A stretch of DNA of 64,000 bases from positions 85,233,624 to 85,297,623 of the forward strand of contig NC_084478.1 in NCBI RefSeq assembly GCF_027409185.1, written 5' to 3'. The notes beneath the pieces are model-generated. The model ran no database searches. It was not told the DNA's origin and was given only the letters and a program-made list of their open reading frames with translations. Origin of the DNA: Cynocephalus volans (taxonomy: Eukaryota; Chordata; Mammalia; Dermoptera; Cynocephalidae). Both the position numbers and the translations under genes were made by a program. This document shows, in pieces, positions 48,175-61,745 of the stretch (its first letter is position 1; each line of letters begins with the position of its first letter).

Positions 48175-48470
48175 ATCCAGTTATGAGTGAGGACATGTGG
48201 TATTTCTCTTTCTGTGTCTGGCTTATTTCACTTAACATAATTTTGTCCAAGTCATCCATGTTGCTGCAAATGGCAGAATTTCATTCTTCTTTATGGCTGA
48301 ATAGTAGTCCACTGTGTGTATATATACCACATTTTCTTTGTCCAGTCATCTATCAATGGACATTTAGGTTGGTTCCACAGTTTGGGGGAAAGGGGAACTG
48401 TTTCTACACTGTTGGTGGGAAACATCATTATGGAAAACAGTATGGAGGTTTCCCCTTTTCTAATTGGAAT
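48175..48470 (-). mobile_element. L1 3' fragment, reversed
   Basis: On the + strand agtgaggacatgtggtattt, ggcttatttcacttaacata and ggcagaatttcattcttctt are reversed L1 ORF2 3'-end words. Confidence 0.8.
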
Positions 48471-48533
48471 CCTTGCTTTCTATCAGAAATATTATTAATC
48501 ATGGGCTATTTCTCATAAGAGTCAAAGTTTAAA

Positions 48534-48856
48534 CAGCTGACTCTTGAATAACAGGGGTTTAAACTGCATGGGTCCACTTATACATGAACTTCTTTCAATG
48601 TATTTCAATGCTTTTTAAATGTGTTTACTCTTCCTCATGCTTTTTTAAGTAACATTTTCTTTTCTCTAGCTTACTTTATTGTAAGAAAACAGTATGTAAT
48701 AGATATAACATACAAAATATGTGGTTAATCGACTGTTTATTGGAAAGGCTTCTGGTCAACAGTAGGCTAGGAGTCAAAAGTTATATGCAGAGTTTTGATG
48801 GAGGGTTGGGGGTAGGGACCACATCCCTAATACCTGAGTTGTTCAAGGATCAACTG
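48534..48856. mobile_element. Tigger-type (MER8/Tigger2-like) MITE
   Basis: Inverted ends cagctgactcttgaataaca and ttgttcaaggatcaactg with a TA at the right flank; inside, aactgcatgggtccacttat and ctagcttactttattgtaag are Tigger2-family words. 323 bp, no transposase. Confidence 0.82.
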
Positions 48857-49590
48857 TATACTTTCAGAAAAGATGTTAACTAGAATGCAGTGCTTTAAAA
48901 AAGGTAGTATATGTACCAGTATGGAAAGATGTTCAAGATACATATAGGTGTAAAAAGCAAGCTATAGATGAGTATGTATGGTATGATTCCATTTGTGTTT
49001 GTGCACAGGAAATTTTTAGAAGACTATCTAAGAATCTTAATCACATTCTGTAATAATGTAATTAAGAACCAAATCGTTATCAATGTAATATTTCATAACA
49101 TGGAAATTGAAATGACACTCTTTTAAAAAGGCACACTAAAACTAATAGAAAAATGGTAGATTTAAACCCCTAAGTGGCCTTAAGCTATTATCCAAAAGAT
49201 TTGATGGAGACTATCACAAAAATAAAGTGTTTCCTAAATGCTGTATCAGTGCAAGTCCAATGCTTAAAAAAAAATAACTTATATATACAAATGACATTTT
49301 AATATTTTCAAAATGTTTACTGTACAGGTTACTTTGACATGTACACTAAAATTTTAACTGGAGAAATCACTGACTTATGTTAGCATTAGAAAAACATTTA
49401 TTCCTATAACTTTTGTTTTAATTAAATATGTCCAACCATATGAAGAACTAATATCATTCTGAGCTTTCTTCAAGTACTTAAAGTGACTTTGGTATTGTGA
49501 CACAGTACCCTAGTAGCTGCTTTCACAATTCCCTTAACAGCTGCATGGAACAGTAAGTGCTTGCATTCAAAATCAAGACAACAGGAAAAT
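48857..49590. other. Intronic DNA, nothing recognised
   Basis: AT-rich ATRX intron sequence without a repeat I recognise. Confidence 0.45.
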
Positions 49591-49761
49591 AGGGCTGGCC
49601 CATGGCTCACTCGGGAGAGTGTGGTGCTGATAACACCAAGGCCATGGGTTCAGATCCTATATAGGGATGGCTGGTTTGCTCACTGGCTGAGTGTGGTGCT
49701 CACAACACCAAGCCAAGGATTAAGATCCCCTTACTGGTCATCTTTAAAAAAAAAAAAAAAA
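49591..49761 (+). mobile_element. CYN SINE, dimer
   Basis: gggctggcccatggctcact..., gataacaccaaggccatggg, cacaacaccaagccaaggat, actggtcatcttt and A tail. TSD aagacaacaggaaaa / aagacaatggaaaaa. Confidence 0.9.
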
Positions 49762-50046
49762 AAGACAATGGAAAAAGCATCCCTCCAAGAGAATTATCCC
49801 CAAAATGGCCTTCTAGATAATTAGGGTAGGTTTAAATATATAAAATATTTAGATCAGAAAACACACAAGTTTTCTGTTATATTCAAATGGATCAAAATGA
49901 TATCTACCATCATATTAACCTTATAAAATAAATACACAACCACAATTTTACCCAGAAGTGTCTTTAAAGTGAAATATACCTTATACATTTTAAATATTTT
50001 CCCCTAAATCTATACTATAAGTATTGTGTGCATATATATATCTTTT

Positions 50047-50151
50047 GGGGTGGGTGGGTGGGATGGGGTGGCTGGCGGGTTTGGGGACCTGAACCAGTGA
50101 CCTTGGGGTTATAAGGCTGTGCTGTAAGCAACTGAGCTAACTGACCAGCCC
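50047..50151 (-). mobile_element. CYN SINE, monomer, decayed
   Basis: Reversed unit: gggacctgaaccagtgacct, gcaactgagctaactgacca. Its left end is a G-rich run grown from the tail. Flanks atatctttt / aatatcttt. Confidence 0.75.
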
Positions 50152-50224
50152 TCCTAGAAATATCTTTACTTGCTATATTAATATTAAATAACATTTCCTT
50201 ATCCAAGAACAATGGACCAGAAGA

Positions 50225-50390
50225 TAGCTGTATATAATACTACTCTTGGCTCTGCCACTTACTAGCTGAAAACTGTGGGCAAGTCACTAAATGTCTCTGA
50301 CCCTAAAGTTTCCCCATCTATAAAACAAGAGGACTTCACTAGATTACATCTAAAGGTCCTTTTCCAAGTGTTAAAGTCTTACTTGCTTCA
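50225..50390 (+). repeat. MIR SINE relic
   Basis: ctctgccacttactagctga, tgggcaagtcactaaatgtc, tttccccatctataaaacaa: MIR order. Confidence 0.7.
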
Positions 50391-50799
50391 TGACAGTGAA
50401 AACTATCAAGTAAGAGACAATGTTTTATTTGTTCATTCTTTTTAAAAAATAGATGAATAAACAATTATTTCCCTCTAGCACGCAATGTGCTAGAGCAGAA
50501 ATGGCATAAATTTATAGTAAGGAATTCTGAATCACAGTGCTGATTCAACAAACTGCTGACTGAAAGATTAAATGACTTTTTAAATGACTTGAAAAAGTCA
50601 TTTAATCTTTCTGAGATTCCATGTTTTCATCTGTAGAATAGCAATAATAATATTATTTACCTTATTAACCTTAAAAGTTACTCCACTGATCAACTGAGGT
50701 AACATATGAAAATACTTTCAAACCTTTTAAGTACTATATAGTTTTTAAATAAAAATTATTTTAAACTTAGAGCTACATCTCCACAATTTTTTGACATAT
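50391..50799. other. Intronic DNA, nothing recognised
   Basis: AT-rich. The phrase aatgacttttt / aaaaagtcattt at 50570-50600 forms a small inverted repeat; nothing else seen. Confidence 0.4.
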
Positions 50800-51640
50800 A
50801 CGAAAAGCTGTACATATTTCCTCCCACCCTCTTTATTATTTTTTTTTGTGATAAGAACACTTAACATAAAAACTACCCTCTTAATAATTTTCTATTGTAT
50901 ACTTAAAAATTTGCTAACAACAGGCACACTATGCTGTACAGTAGATCTCTAGGACTAATTTCATCTTCCCTAACTGAAACTTAGTGCCCTTTGACCAATA
51001 CCTCCCTGTCACCCCCTCTTCCCCAGCCCCCAGCTACCACTGTTCTACTCTCTGCTTCCACATAAATGGAACCATGTAGTATTTATCTGGCTTATTTCAC
51101 TTAGCATAATGCCCTCCAAGTTCATCCATCTTACTGCCAATGGTAGGATTTCCTTCTTTTTAAAGGCTGACTGATACTCCATTGTATGTATATACCACAT
51201 CTTCTTTACCCATTCATCCACTGATGGACATTTAGGTTGCTTCCATGTATTAGCTATTGTGAATAATGCTATGATGAACATGGGAGTTCAGATATCTCTT
51301 TGAGATCCTGATTTCAATTCCTTTGGATATATAACCAGAAGTGAGATTGCTGGATCACATGGTAGTTTTTCTAATTTTCTGAAGAACCTTCACACTGTTT
51401 CCAATAGTGGCTGCACCAATTTACATTCCAACCAACAGTGTACAAGGGTTCCCTTTTCTCCAAATCATCACCGACACTTAGTATCTTTTTTTTTTTTAAT
51501 AACAGCCATCCTAACAGGTGTAAGGTGATACTCTCATTGTGGTTTTGATTTCCATCTCTCTGAAAATTAATGACATTGAGCACCTTTTCATATACCTTTT
51601 GGATATCTGCTGATTCTTAATTGCTCTATGACACAAAAGC
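50800..51640 (-). mobile_element. Old L1 3' fragment, reversed
   Basis: ggcttatttcacttagcata, ctccattgtatgtatatacc, gatggacatttaggttgctt and tggttttgatttccatctct are reversed L1 3' words. Degenerate. Confidence 0.8.
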
Positions 51641-51999
51641 ATGAGACAGTTTAATTTTATGAAGAATTATTAAAATTATGTATGTCCCCTACTGGAGGTT
51701 TATTAAAAGAGAACCACCCTATTTCCTTTAAGGTTTCTACTTGGAGACCTTTTTTCTGGAGGGCTGAACTTCTTATTTGGCATAAAACATATATTTGAGA
51801 ATACACTATCCTTTCGTGCTGTTTTATGGATCAAGCACCCTCTCATTTATAATTATCTAGACAAAATTTATTAAATAAACATTGTCTTCAAAAAATTCTG
51901 AAATATAGCCTTAATCAGATGACTGACTTTCATAGTAGTTGGTAAAATTTCCTTGGTCTGTGTTGGGTTTTTTTAAGCTAATATTCTAAGCATGTTTAC

Positions 52000-52194
52000 C
52001 TTTGGCAGCATGGGAGTATCCCTCTTCTTCTTCTTTTCTGAATTAGGGTCATCTAACAAGTCTGGCTCAAAAGTATAAAGTTCAGTAAGTTCATTCATAG
52101 TAAAATGACGCTCGACCTGCTGTTGATCAACAACTCGAAAAGATAGTGACTGCTTAGTTACTTGCCGATCATAAATCTTATCTTCCATGGTTCC
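52000..52194 (-). CDS. ATRX: ATRX coding exon (sixth from last)
   Basis: A 195-bp exon, 65 codons, phase 0/0, acceptor tacaaag and donor gtaaac. It reads GTMEDKIYDRQVTKQSLSFR, VVDQQQVERHFTMNELTELY, TFEPDLLDDPNSEKKKKRDT, PMLPK. GTMEDKIYDRQ...KQSLSFRVVD is the end of the SNF2 helicase C-terminal lobe (the conserved 'G-T-x-E-x-x-I-Y-x-R-Q' block of SNF2 ATPases), after which the ATRX-specific tail begins with a lysine run (KKKKR). That run could add nuclear-localising charge, which is inference. The frame is intact. Confidence 0.97.
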
Positions 52195-53489
52195 CTTTGT
52201 AAAAAGAAGAAACAATATACAAATAAATAATATGTTGTAAATATTAAACTTAATCAAGGAGAAATATAGTTACTGATCAATATAAAATGATAAAATTTCG
52301 TGGCAATATAATGCAATAAAGAAAAATTAATCAGCAATGTTGCTTAATTCATCAAAGATTTCAACTGGTCAGCACAATTTTTACTATGATAAATTAAGAA
52401 AATCACCTTACTGATAATCATTGTATATTATCTGACCAAAATGCATTCATGTGTTGCTTTATATATTTTTGTACTTGGTAGGAGGAGGAGAGCAGGCAAG
52501 TATCAGGGTAAACAGAAATAAAAGAGTACATGAAATAGGAATTTAGGTGTGTACTGAAGTTAGATGCAAGATAGCAGTTTAAGTCCTTTTCAATTTAATA
52601 TAATAAGCTATCGACAATCACCATAAACTGCCTTTATATCAAGTCTTACCTTCTATAATTTCTGGATAGAAAACTAATATAAAATTCCATTTCCATTACA
52701 TATATAGCATTATAAACTAGAATGTAAAGAAGTTCTAAATTAAAATAACAGGAAAGAGTTCACAATGAGGTTATCAGTCATATGATCTACCAGTTAAATT
52801 CAGTCTCTGGTTGAGAAGTCCAGATTTGGAGGCAGGTGGAGAGCAGTAGCACCTGCTCCCAAAGCAGATGTAGCAGTTAAGAGGGCAACTTGATTCTATA
52901 CACCCGTATTACCTTGAAATGCACTCACTTCTTTGATTTTACTTATTTTTCTTAAATGTTAATGTCTGTTTTTTAACACCTGAGTTTATATTTAAAGGAA
53001 ATGACATTAATATTCTTGTCTAGAAGGTATTAAATATTCTTTATAATAATTCTGTGTTATTACAATAAGTTAAAATTTGTCTTTTTATTTACCCACATTT
53101 TTCCAATTAGGAGGCTATCTGGTGGCCACTGAAAAACAATGATCATTTGACATTTTTTATCAATAAGGAAGTTAGATTTGGTTAATAGCTTTTCAATGTA
53201 TGCTAAGTAAATGAACTATACATGTTTAACTTTCTTAAATTAGCAAGAAAATGCTAAATCTGTTCATTCATGCAAAACAATCTCAGCCTGAGAAAGCTAA
53301 CATTACAGCAATGAACCAACTGCAAAATAGAAACTCATGAGAGGCCAAAATTGACTTCTGCTGCTTTATGTATAGGAATGATGCTTTCAACTTTGTCTCT
53401 CTGTAATAGATATATGTTCTGCACCTCTAAAATATTATCAGTTTCACCCAAACTTTCAATATGAAAAGAATATAAATCATAAAACCTAC
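52195..53489 (-). other. ATRX: ATRX intron, no repeat recognised
   Basis: 1,295 bp, donor gtaggt, acceptor tacaaag. AT-rich; no mobile element recognised. Confidence 0.85.
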
Positions 53490-53667
53490 CTGAGCTAAGA
53501 ACCTATATACATAAACGGGCTTAGTTTGTCCAAAGCGATAAACTCTGAATATACTCTGGATGTCATAAGATGGATTCCAAGAAGCATCAAATATAATTAC
53601 TCGATTAGCAGCTACCAGATTAATTCCAAGAGATCCTGCTTTGGTGGAAATGATAAATAATCGCCCT
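53490..53667 (-). CDS. ATRX: ATRX coding exon (seventh from last): helicase motifs V and VI
   Basis: A 178-bp exon completing an Arg codon and adding 59 codons: [70 protein letters not shown] and ANRVIIFD form motif V, and [11 protein letters not shown] is motif VI with its arginine finger(s); both belong to the second RecA-like lobe of SNF2 ATPases and couple ATP hydrolysis to DNA translocation. Phase 2 entry (the split AG|A codon) and phase 0 exit match the neighbours. Acceptor ttttcag, donor gtaggt. All motif residues are present, so the enzyme should be active. Confidence 0.97.
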
Positions 53668-55259
53668 CTGAAAATGAAAATACAGAATAAACACTTTAGA
53701 AATGAGTGCTTTAAAGATATTTTAATTATGATATGATTTTTTTGATCCTACGGCAGTTTTTTTGAACAATCAGTTCAGAGAATTCATTTGTTACTTACTG
53801 AAGAAAGACATATCTAGAGGAGTCAGGTTGATGATTTATATGACCAAGAAGAATTTTACTGCTGGAAAATGAAATAGTCTGATTTAAGAATAAAGATGAA
53901 TGTGGAAATCTTATGTTTACAATGTATTCAGGTTTTATTTACAAATTTGAGTAAATATATAAAATTTATGTATAACTGTAAAGTCTATATTGTGTTGGGT
54001 CTTGTTATGAGCACTAAGTACATCAAAATGAAAGACAATGCTCAAGGTATATGCTCAAGTATATGCAGTAGGGATGACTTGTATGCAAACAATTATAATG
54101 TAATGTAATAAATATAAGGAGAGACGTCAGATGCAAGTTACTGAGGTAGCTAAAATAGAAGCAAGAAGACAGAGGGCTCCAGGAAGGATGTGTCTAAGAA
54201 AAAAAAAAGAAACTAACAGATTACCTGATGTGTTGGAACGCAAGGATTTATAATATTTCTATAGGAGAATTTGGGAATGAATTAGTAATAGGTACATAGA
54301 AAACTAAGCAAATGGTAAAAACAAATCAATACTTGAGCAAAAATAAACAGGTGCACAAAAAAAGGAAAAGTAATCATAGTATTTTAAATTTAAAGCTTAA
54401 GAATATTTATATAGTCACAACAAAACAAACACTCCAAATTGATTTAGGCAAATATGAAAAATTATATTGGGAAATTGAGTGAAGAAAAGTGTGTGTGGGC
54501 ATGTGGATAAATTTCCACCTTAAAACATAGAAAGGATATATGTAAGCAAATACCCGAAGAATTGCCAAGAGTTGAAATTGGTTATTTTCAGAAAGTAGAA
54601 ATCATGGATAGGAAGAGGTTGGTCACAAGACTGATTTATATTTTAAGCCTTGTAAAATGATTTGTTTTTTAAAAATATGTAAACATACTACTTTGATATA
54701 AATACAAATTTAATTTGAAAAAGATTATCTATAATATATTTTGAAAATATAGACAAGTCTAAGAAAAAGAAAATTACTCAGTTCCACTCCCCATAAACAA
54801 TTTCCATTCAAATGTAATAGGGTTTTTTTTTGTTTTCCTAAGCATATAGTTTTTTGGCTTTACATAGTCAGGATAATATCTATATACACAGTTCATATTA
54901 TTAGCATTTCCTCAAATTTTTTGGTAAACATAATGCTTGGCAGCTGCATAATATTTCACTGGATGAGTATATAATAATTTATTTAATTATTTATTGTTGG
55001 CAACTTATATCAGAAAGAGAAAACCCCGGGAATATAATAAACTCTCAATAATCACCATAAAATGCCTTTATATGTAGCCTCATTTTGTTATTTCATGACA
55101 GAAAATTAATAACTAAAATGCCATACCCATTACATTTACAGCATTATACATTAAAAATACAAAAAAACCTCTAAATTTAAATGAGAAAGAGTTTACAACT
55201 TAGTTTACCAATCATATAATATACTAAAGAAAAATCCTGGCACAAAATGAACCAAGATA

Positions 55260-55925
55260 CTTGTTTTGATTCTGTCTGGCACTCATCATAGCTCATTATA
55301 AAAATCCCTAACATGTGAACACCTTTGTATTGGCTCGGCATTTACCAGTCTTCCCTGGTAAGCACCTAGTATACCTGTCTAAAAATACAAACTCCTGGAC
55401 CTGAATTAGGACTTCCTAAATCAGAATTTCCAACTAATGAAACCAACCTAAATGTCCTTTGATGGACAATTGGATAAGGAAAATGTGGTATGTATACATA
55501 ATGGAATACTACTCTGCCATAAAAAAGAATGAAATTCTGCCACTTGCAGCAACATGGATGAACTTAGAGAAAATTATGTTAAGTGAAATAAGCCAGGCAC
55601 AGAAAGAGAAATACCACATTTCCTCACTCATAAGTGGGAGCTAAAAATAATAAACAAATAAATAAATAAAAGAAAGAAAGAAAGATACAACAATCATAAT
55701 AATACACTGAACTTTCAAAAAGAGAGAACTGAACTGAGGTCACCAGAGATGGGGTGGGGGGGGGGGAGAAATTGGTAAATGGCCAAAAAATGACTACATT
55801 GTATAATGCTGAATATACTAATTATACTGATTTGAGCATCACATATTGCACACAGGTACTGATATTCAACTCTGTACCCTAAAGATATGTACAATCAACT
55901 ATATTTCAATAAAAAATAATAATAA
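55260..55925 (+). repeat. Chimeric repeat copy 2: 180 bp of non-L1 DNA joined to an L1 3' end
   Basis: 55260-55438 matches 11941-12118 closely (cttgttttgattctgtctgg at both starts), then L1 3' end from accaacctaaatgtcctttg as in copy 1. This copy keeps more of the L1 tail, to an A-rich end near 55925. Sequence left of 55260 is unrelated to that left of 11941. Confidence 0.87.
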
Positions 55926-55944
55926 AAGACAAACCATTATCTGT

Positions 55945-57110
55945 ACAGTGCTCCTCCTATAAACCTTCTTGTACATGTCTTTGGCAAAAAAATATAAGCA
56001 TTTCTGGTAGGTACATATGTAACAGTGGGATTGCTGAGTCATAGGCTATGTATACTGTTAAACTGAACAAATAGTTCTCCAAAGTAGTTATTCCAATTTA
56101 CATTCCCACCAACAGTATTTAGAGTTCCAGTTGTTCCAATCCTTGACAGCTCATGGTATTGTCTTTTAGTTTTTATTATAACCTTTTAAAAATAGTTTAA
56201 AGTTTTCAAGAATGTGCAACAGTAGTACAGAGAGTTCTCATGTATCCTTCACCCAGCTTCCCCCAATGGTAATAACTTACATAACTGCAGTACACTGTCA
56301 AAACCAGGAAACTGATGTTAACACAAACTCAGGTAAAGAGCTCATTTGGATTTCACCAGTTTTTGATTGGTGTATACTTCTGTGAAATTTTACCATATAC
56401 GCAGAATCATGTAATCCTTATCACAAGCAGGGCACAGAACTGTTCTATCACAACAAAAACTTCCTTGTGTTATCTCTTAGTATTCCCACCTTTCCCCTCC
56501 CCCTAAATCCTGGCAATCACTATCTGTTCTCCATCACTATAATTTTGTCACATCAAACATGCTATATGAATGAAATCATACAGTATGTAACCTTTTGAGA
56601 CTGGCATTTTTCACTCAGCATAACACCCTTCAGATCCATTCAAGTACCAATAGCTCAGTATCAATAGTTCATTCCTTTTAATTGCTGAGCAGTATTCCAT
56701 TATATGGATAAACCACAATTTGTTTATCTATTCGCACATTGAAGGATATGTGGGTTTTTTCTAATTTGGGGCTATTACAAATAAAGCTGCTATGAACATC
56801 TGTGTGTAAGTTTCTATGTGAATATATGCTTTCATTCCTAAGGAATAAATTTCCAAAAGTGTGGCTATAGGGTTGGATGGTAAGTTTATGTTAGTTATTT
56901 AGTTGTTGGGGTTTTTTTGTTAGCTGCCAAACTGCTTTCCAGAGTGGCTGTACCATCTTAATTCCCACTAGTAATGTAGAACAGATCCTGTTTCTCTGCA
57001 TCCTTGTCAGCATTTGATGTTGTCACTATTTTTTATTTTAGCCATTTTGATAGTTGTGAAGTGATAATTCATGTGGTTTTCAATTACATTTCCCTAATAG
57101 CATATCCAAA
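55945..57110 (-). mobile_element. Old reversed L1 3' fragments
   Basis: At least two pieces (to about 56185, then on): gggattgctgagtcataggc, ttcccaccaacagtatttag; catgtatccttcacccagct, tttttcactcagcataacac, gctattacaaataaagctgc. No frame survives. Confidence 0.7.
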
Positions 57111-57111
57111 T

Positions 57112-57470
57112 TGCCAGCATCACTACTTTTATGCCTTGGAGTCATTATCAAGTACAATAAGGGTTACTTGAACACAAACAAACACTGCAATAACAGGACA
57201 GTCGTTCTGATAACCAAGATGGCCACTAAGTGACTAATGGACAGATAGCATATACAGCATGGATACACTGAACAAAGGGATGACTCACATCCTGCACAGG
57301 ATGGAGCAGGACAGCATGAGATTTCATCATGCTACTGAGAATGGTGTGCAATTTAAAACTTACAAATTGTTTATTTCTAGAATTTTCCATTTAATATTTT
57401 TGAACAGTGGTTGACCATGGGTAACTGAAGCCATGGAAAGTAAATCCATGGATAAGGCAGGGGAGACTAT
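57112..57470 (-). mobile_element. MER2-like Tigger DNA transposon relic
   Basis: Ends ggataaggcaggggagacta at right (reversed MER2 TIR); inside, ttgaccatgggtaactgaag, agatttcatcatgctactga and ttcaagtaacc-type words match MER2. No transposase remains. Confidence 0.75.
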
Positions 57471-57474
57471 TATA

Positions 57475-60400
57475 GACAAAAAGTCAGCAACACAACACTC
57501 TATTAAAGAATAAGATCTGACCAACATTTATAGAACACTCCACCCAACAACAGCAGAATGCACATTCTCTTCAAGGGCTCGTGTACCATATACCAAGAAA
57601 TGCCGTATTTTCTGCCATAAAATAAAACACAACGAATTTTAAACAATTTTGAAATCATACAGAGTATATTCTCTGAACACAACTGAATCAAACTAGTAAT
57701 CCATAACAGAAAAATAATGGAAGTTTCCAATTGCTTGGAAATTAAACATGCTTCTAGCTGTGAGTGAATGAGGAAGTCTCAAAGGAAATAAAAAATACAC
57801 TGAACTGAATGAAAATACAAAACACCAAAATTTGTGTGACAGTTAAAGCAGTGCTGAAAGGGAACTTCACAATACTAAGTGCTTACATTAGAAAAGAGGA
57901 TTAGAGCGCAGCCTTGTAACACCAAGGTCAAGGGTTCAGAGCCCCAAACTGGCCAGCTGCCAAAAAAAAAAAAAAGAAAAGAAAAGAGGAAAAGTCTCAG
58001 ATCAAATTAGTAATCCAACCTTCCACCTCAAGAAAAGTAAAACAAGAAGAAAATAAAACAAAAGCAAGATGAACTGAAAAAGGAGAAAAAATAGAGAAAA
58101 TCAATGAAACAAAAAGCTGGTTATTTGACAAGACAATTAAAATTGACAAACTTCTAGTAACAAAAACAAAAGAACATACGAATTACCAACATCAGGAATG
58201 AAATAGTGATTATCACTATAGACCCTGCAGACTTAAGAAAAATCAGGAAATGCGATGAACAATTCTATACATAAATTTGAAATTAAGATGAAATGAACCA
58301 ATCCCTTGAAAAGCACACACTACCATAACTCATTCACTATGAAACAGATCATCTGAATATTCCTAAAACTATTAAGGAAATTAGAGATTTTAAAACTTCC
58401 TCAAAAATAAATCTCCAAGGCCAGAAAGTTTGACTGGCAAATTTTACCAAACGTTTAAGATTAACACAAATTCTACATACTCTTTTTCATAAATAGAACA
58501 GAGACCACTTTGCAACTCATTCTGTGAGACCAATATTACCCTGATACCAAAACCAGAAAGACAGTACAGAAATAACTGAATACAGACCAGTATCTCTCAA
58601 CAAAGTATTAGTAAATAGAATCCAGTACTATATAAAAAGAATTATGCACATGACCAAGGGGGGTTTATTTCAAGGATGTAAGGATGGTTCAATATATGAA
58701 AACCAATCTGTGTAATACACCATGTTAACAGGCAAAAGGAGAAAAAACATGGTATTAATTGAGGCAGAAAAAGCATTTAACAAAATTAAACACCCATACA
58801 TAATAACTCTCAGCAACTTAGGAATAAAGAATAACTTCCTCAACTTCATAAAGAAAATCGACAAAAAACCTACAGCTAACATCATAGTTAATGAACATTG
58901 AATGCTTTTCTCCTATAATCAGGAAGAAGACAAGGATATCCACTCTCATCGCTCAAATTCAACAAATTACTGGAAGTTCTAGCCAGTGCAATAAGGCAAG
59001 AAAAGGAAATAAATGAAACACAGATCATAAAGGAAGAAATAAAACTATGCCTACTTGCAGATAACATAATGACTATGAAGAAAATCCCAAGAAATCTACA
59101 ATACAAACTCCTACAACAAATAAGATCAGCAAGATCACAGGCAAAAGATTATCACAAAAATCAATTGCATTTCTATATACATACTAGCAATGAACATGTG
59201 GAAACCAAAACAAAAAACACAATATCATTTACAATCCCTAAAGAAAAAAAAATATTTAGTGTAAATCTAACAAAACATATACAGGACTTGTAGGCTGAAA
59301 GCTACAAAACACTGATAAAAGAAACCAAAGATCAACATAAATGGACAGATACTGTGTTCACAGATCAGAAGATTCAATATAGTAAAGACATCAATTCTTC
59401 CCAAATTAATAACAGATTTAACACAATTCCTACTAAAATCCTTGAGAAGTTTTTATAGATAAGATATTAAAGCAATTCAGTAAGGAAGGATGGCTTATTC
59501 AACAAATGATGCTGGAGCAATTGGACATCCATAGTCAAAAATATGAACTTCTAACTAAACTTCACACCTTATACAAAAATTAATTCAAAATACACCATGC
59601 ACTTAAATATAAAATGTAAAATTATAAAACTTTTAGAACATAACACAGGAGAAAAATCTTCAGGACCTAGGGCTTTGGGGAAGAGTTCTGAGACCTGGCA
59701 CCAAAAGCATGATCAAAACAATAACAAATACATTTCATCAAAATTAAAAACGTTGCTCTGTGCAAAACTCTGTGATAAAAAGAGTTTTTTATAAGGGATA
59801 AAAAGACAAGCCATAAACAGGCAGAAAATATTTGCAAACCATGTATCTGACAAAGGATTAGTATCTACATCATATAAAGAACTCTCAAAACTTTACAATA
59901 AAAGAAACAAGCAATCCAATTATGAAATGGGTAAAAAGACATAAAGAGACATTTTACAAAAGAGGATATGCAGTTTGATGGCAAGTAAACACATGAAAAG
60001 ATGTTCAAGGTAACTAGGCATCAGGGAAATGGAAATTAAGACCACAAAGAGATACCACTACACTCCTATCGGAACACCTAAAATAAAAAACAGTGTTAAT
60101 ACCAAATGCTGGTGAGGATGCAGAGAGGATAGTGAGATGCAGATCTCTCACACATTGCTGGTGGGAAGGTACAAAGGTGCAGCCTTTCTGGATAAGAGTT
60201 TGACAGTTTCTTAAAAAATTAAACATACATGTAGCATGTGACCTAGCAACAGCACTCCCGTGCATTTATCATAGAGAAATGAAAACTTAGGTCCACACAA
60301 AAAATTGAACACAGTGTTCACAGCAGCTTTATTTATAATAGACAAACCTGGACACAACCAAAATGTCCTGCAATAGGTGAATGGTTAAATATCTGTGGTA

Positions 60401-60800
60401 TATCCATGCAATGGAATACTACTCTGTAATAAAAAGAAACAAACTACTGATATACACAACTACTTGGATAGAACTCAAGGGCATTATGCTGCGTGAAAAA
60501 GCTAGTCTCAAAAGATCACATACACAGTATGATACCATTTACATAACAGTATTGATATAACAAAATTACAGAGGTGCAGAACAAATTAATCATTGTCAGG
60601 GGTTAAGGAGAATGGTGAGGTTGGTGGTAAGAATGGTTGTGACTATAAAAGGGTAGTAAAACATCTTTGTGGTGATTTCTTGGTTTTGTTATTATACTAC
60701 TGGTATGTAAAATCTAACCACTGGAAAAAATTAGGTGAAGGGTTCACCAGACCTCTTTGTACTATCTTTGCAAGTTCTTGTGAACCTATAATTATTCCTA
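57475..60800 (+). mobile_element. Degenerate L1 (ORF2 to 3' end)
   Basis: ORF2 order is visible: ccacccaacaacagcagaat (endonuclease region), caatgaaacaaaaagctggt, ttaccctgataccaaaacca, agttctagccagtgcaataa, cttgcagataacataatgac (FADD-equivalent lost), gatttgacaaaggattagta-like block, caatggaatactactctgta, ending cctaaataaaaagtaaaac. Frames are broken throughout. A CYN SINE splits it at 57901-57980. Confidence 0.8.
57901..57980 (+). mobile_element. CYN SINE, 5'-truncated monomer
   Basis: Starts ttagagcgcagccttgtaac, so the A-box is missing; B-box side agggttcagagcc and A tail remain. Perfect 10-bp TSD gaaaagagga (57891-57900 and 57981-57990). Confidence 0.9.
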
Positions 60801-61599
60801 AATAAAAAGTAAAACAAACAAACCAGCAAAACCAAACAAACAAAAAACAGTATGAAACTAACCAGGTATACTGAAACTGTTAAAAACTACTTCCAGGTCC
60901 CACAAGATGATGTTAGATATGGTCATCATCTTAAAGTTTATCTTAATGTGTCTTTTAGACTGCTTTAGAATAAACAAGGATTATATTCTATTTTCTGAAA
61001 AATTCTGAGTCTGAGTCATAAAAATTAGAATATAGATAGACATTATCACTACCATTTGTGGATTTAATCTGGATAAGTTCAGCTACTCAAGAGTAAGCCC
61101 TCAAATCCATGATATGTGTATATACATGCCTAAAGCATGAATCTGAATCAGAGATACTTTTTGGCATATATTGAAGGGTGATTAATTCACTAGTGAGTAA
61201 GCCAAGCTCAGCACCCACATTTCAGTGTTGTTCCATACTGGTCATCAAGTATGAATGCTATGGGACAGATCATATGCTATGGTGGTATTTAAAAATTTGG
61301 GAAATTATGCAAGTCAAAGGCTTATTATGCTTGACAAATTAGGGTTACTAAATTAATAAAATTACTTCTTTCATACACAAATAATTTTTTAAAACATGGC
61401 AAACAGAATATAAAAATGTATTTATTCTTTAAGCAGTTATAAAATCATATAGTTTTATAACTTAACTGTACTCAAACCATCCCTTTGTAAACTCTCCCAG
61501 ACTACAGATTTTCAATAACTAATACTCTTTCTATGATCTAACTAGATTTCTCTAGCTTGCCTAGGTCTAGTTCATAACTCTGCTAGCATTAAAATATGT

Positions 61600-61745
61600 T
61601 TTACACACACAGTATAATACCCAGAATGATTGCGTATTGTAATGATGAATAAGCTAACTATAGTGATCTAAACACCACACACTGTACACAATTACTGAAA
61701 ATCAACATTGTACCTCCCATGTATGTATAACAAATTATCTAAAAA
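61600..61745 (+). mobile_element. Old L1 3' end fragment
   Basis: gtgatctaaacaccacacac, tgaaaatcaacattgtacct, atgtataacaaattat: the usual end of old L1s. Confidence 0.6.

Larger units (their letters stand above)
34882..51999 (-). other. ATRX: Large ATRX intron (17.1 kb)
   Basis: From donor gtaaac at 51999 to acceptor aaatag at 34882-34883. 34882-40443 and 40545-42574 are AT-rich with only faint MIR relics. From 42575 to 51640 it is filled by nested L1s, CYN SINEs, a Tigger MITE and microsatellites. No alternative exon is recognised. Confidence 0.88.
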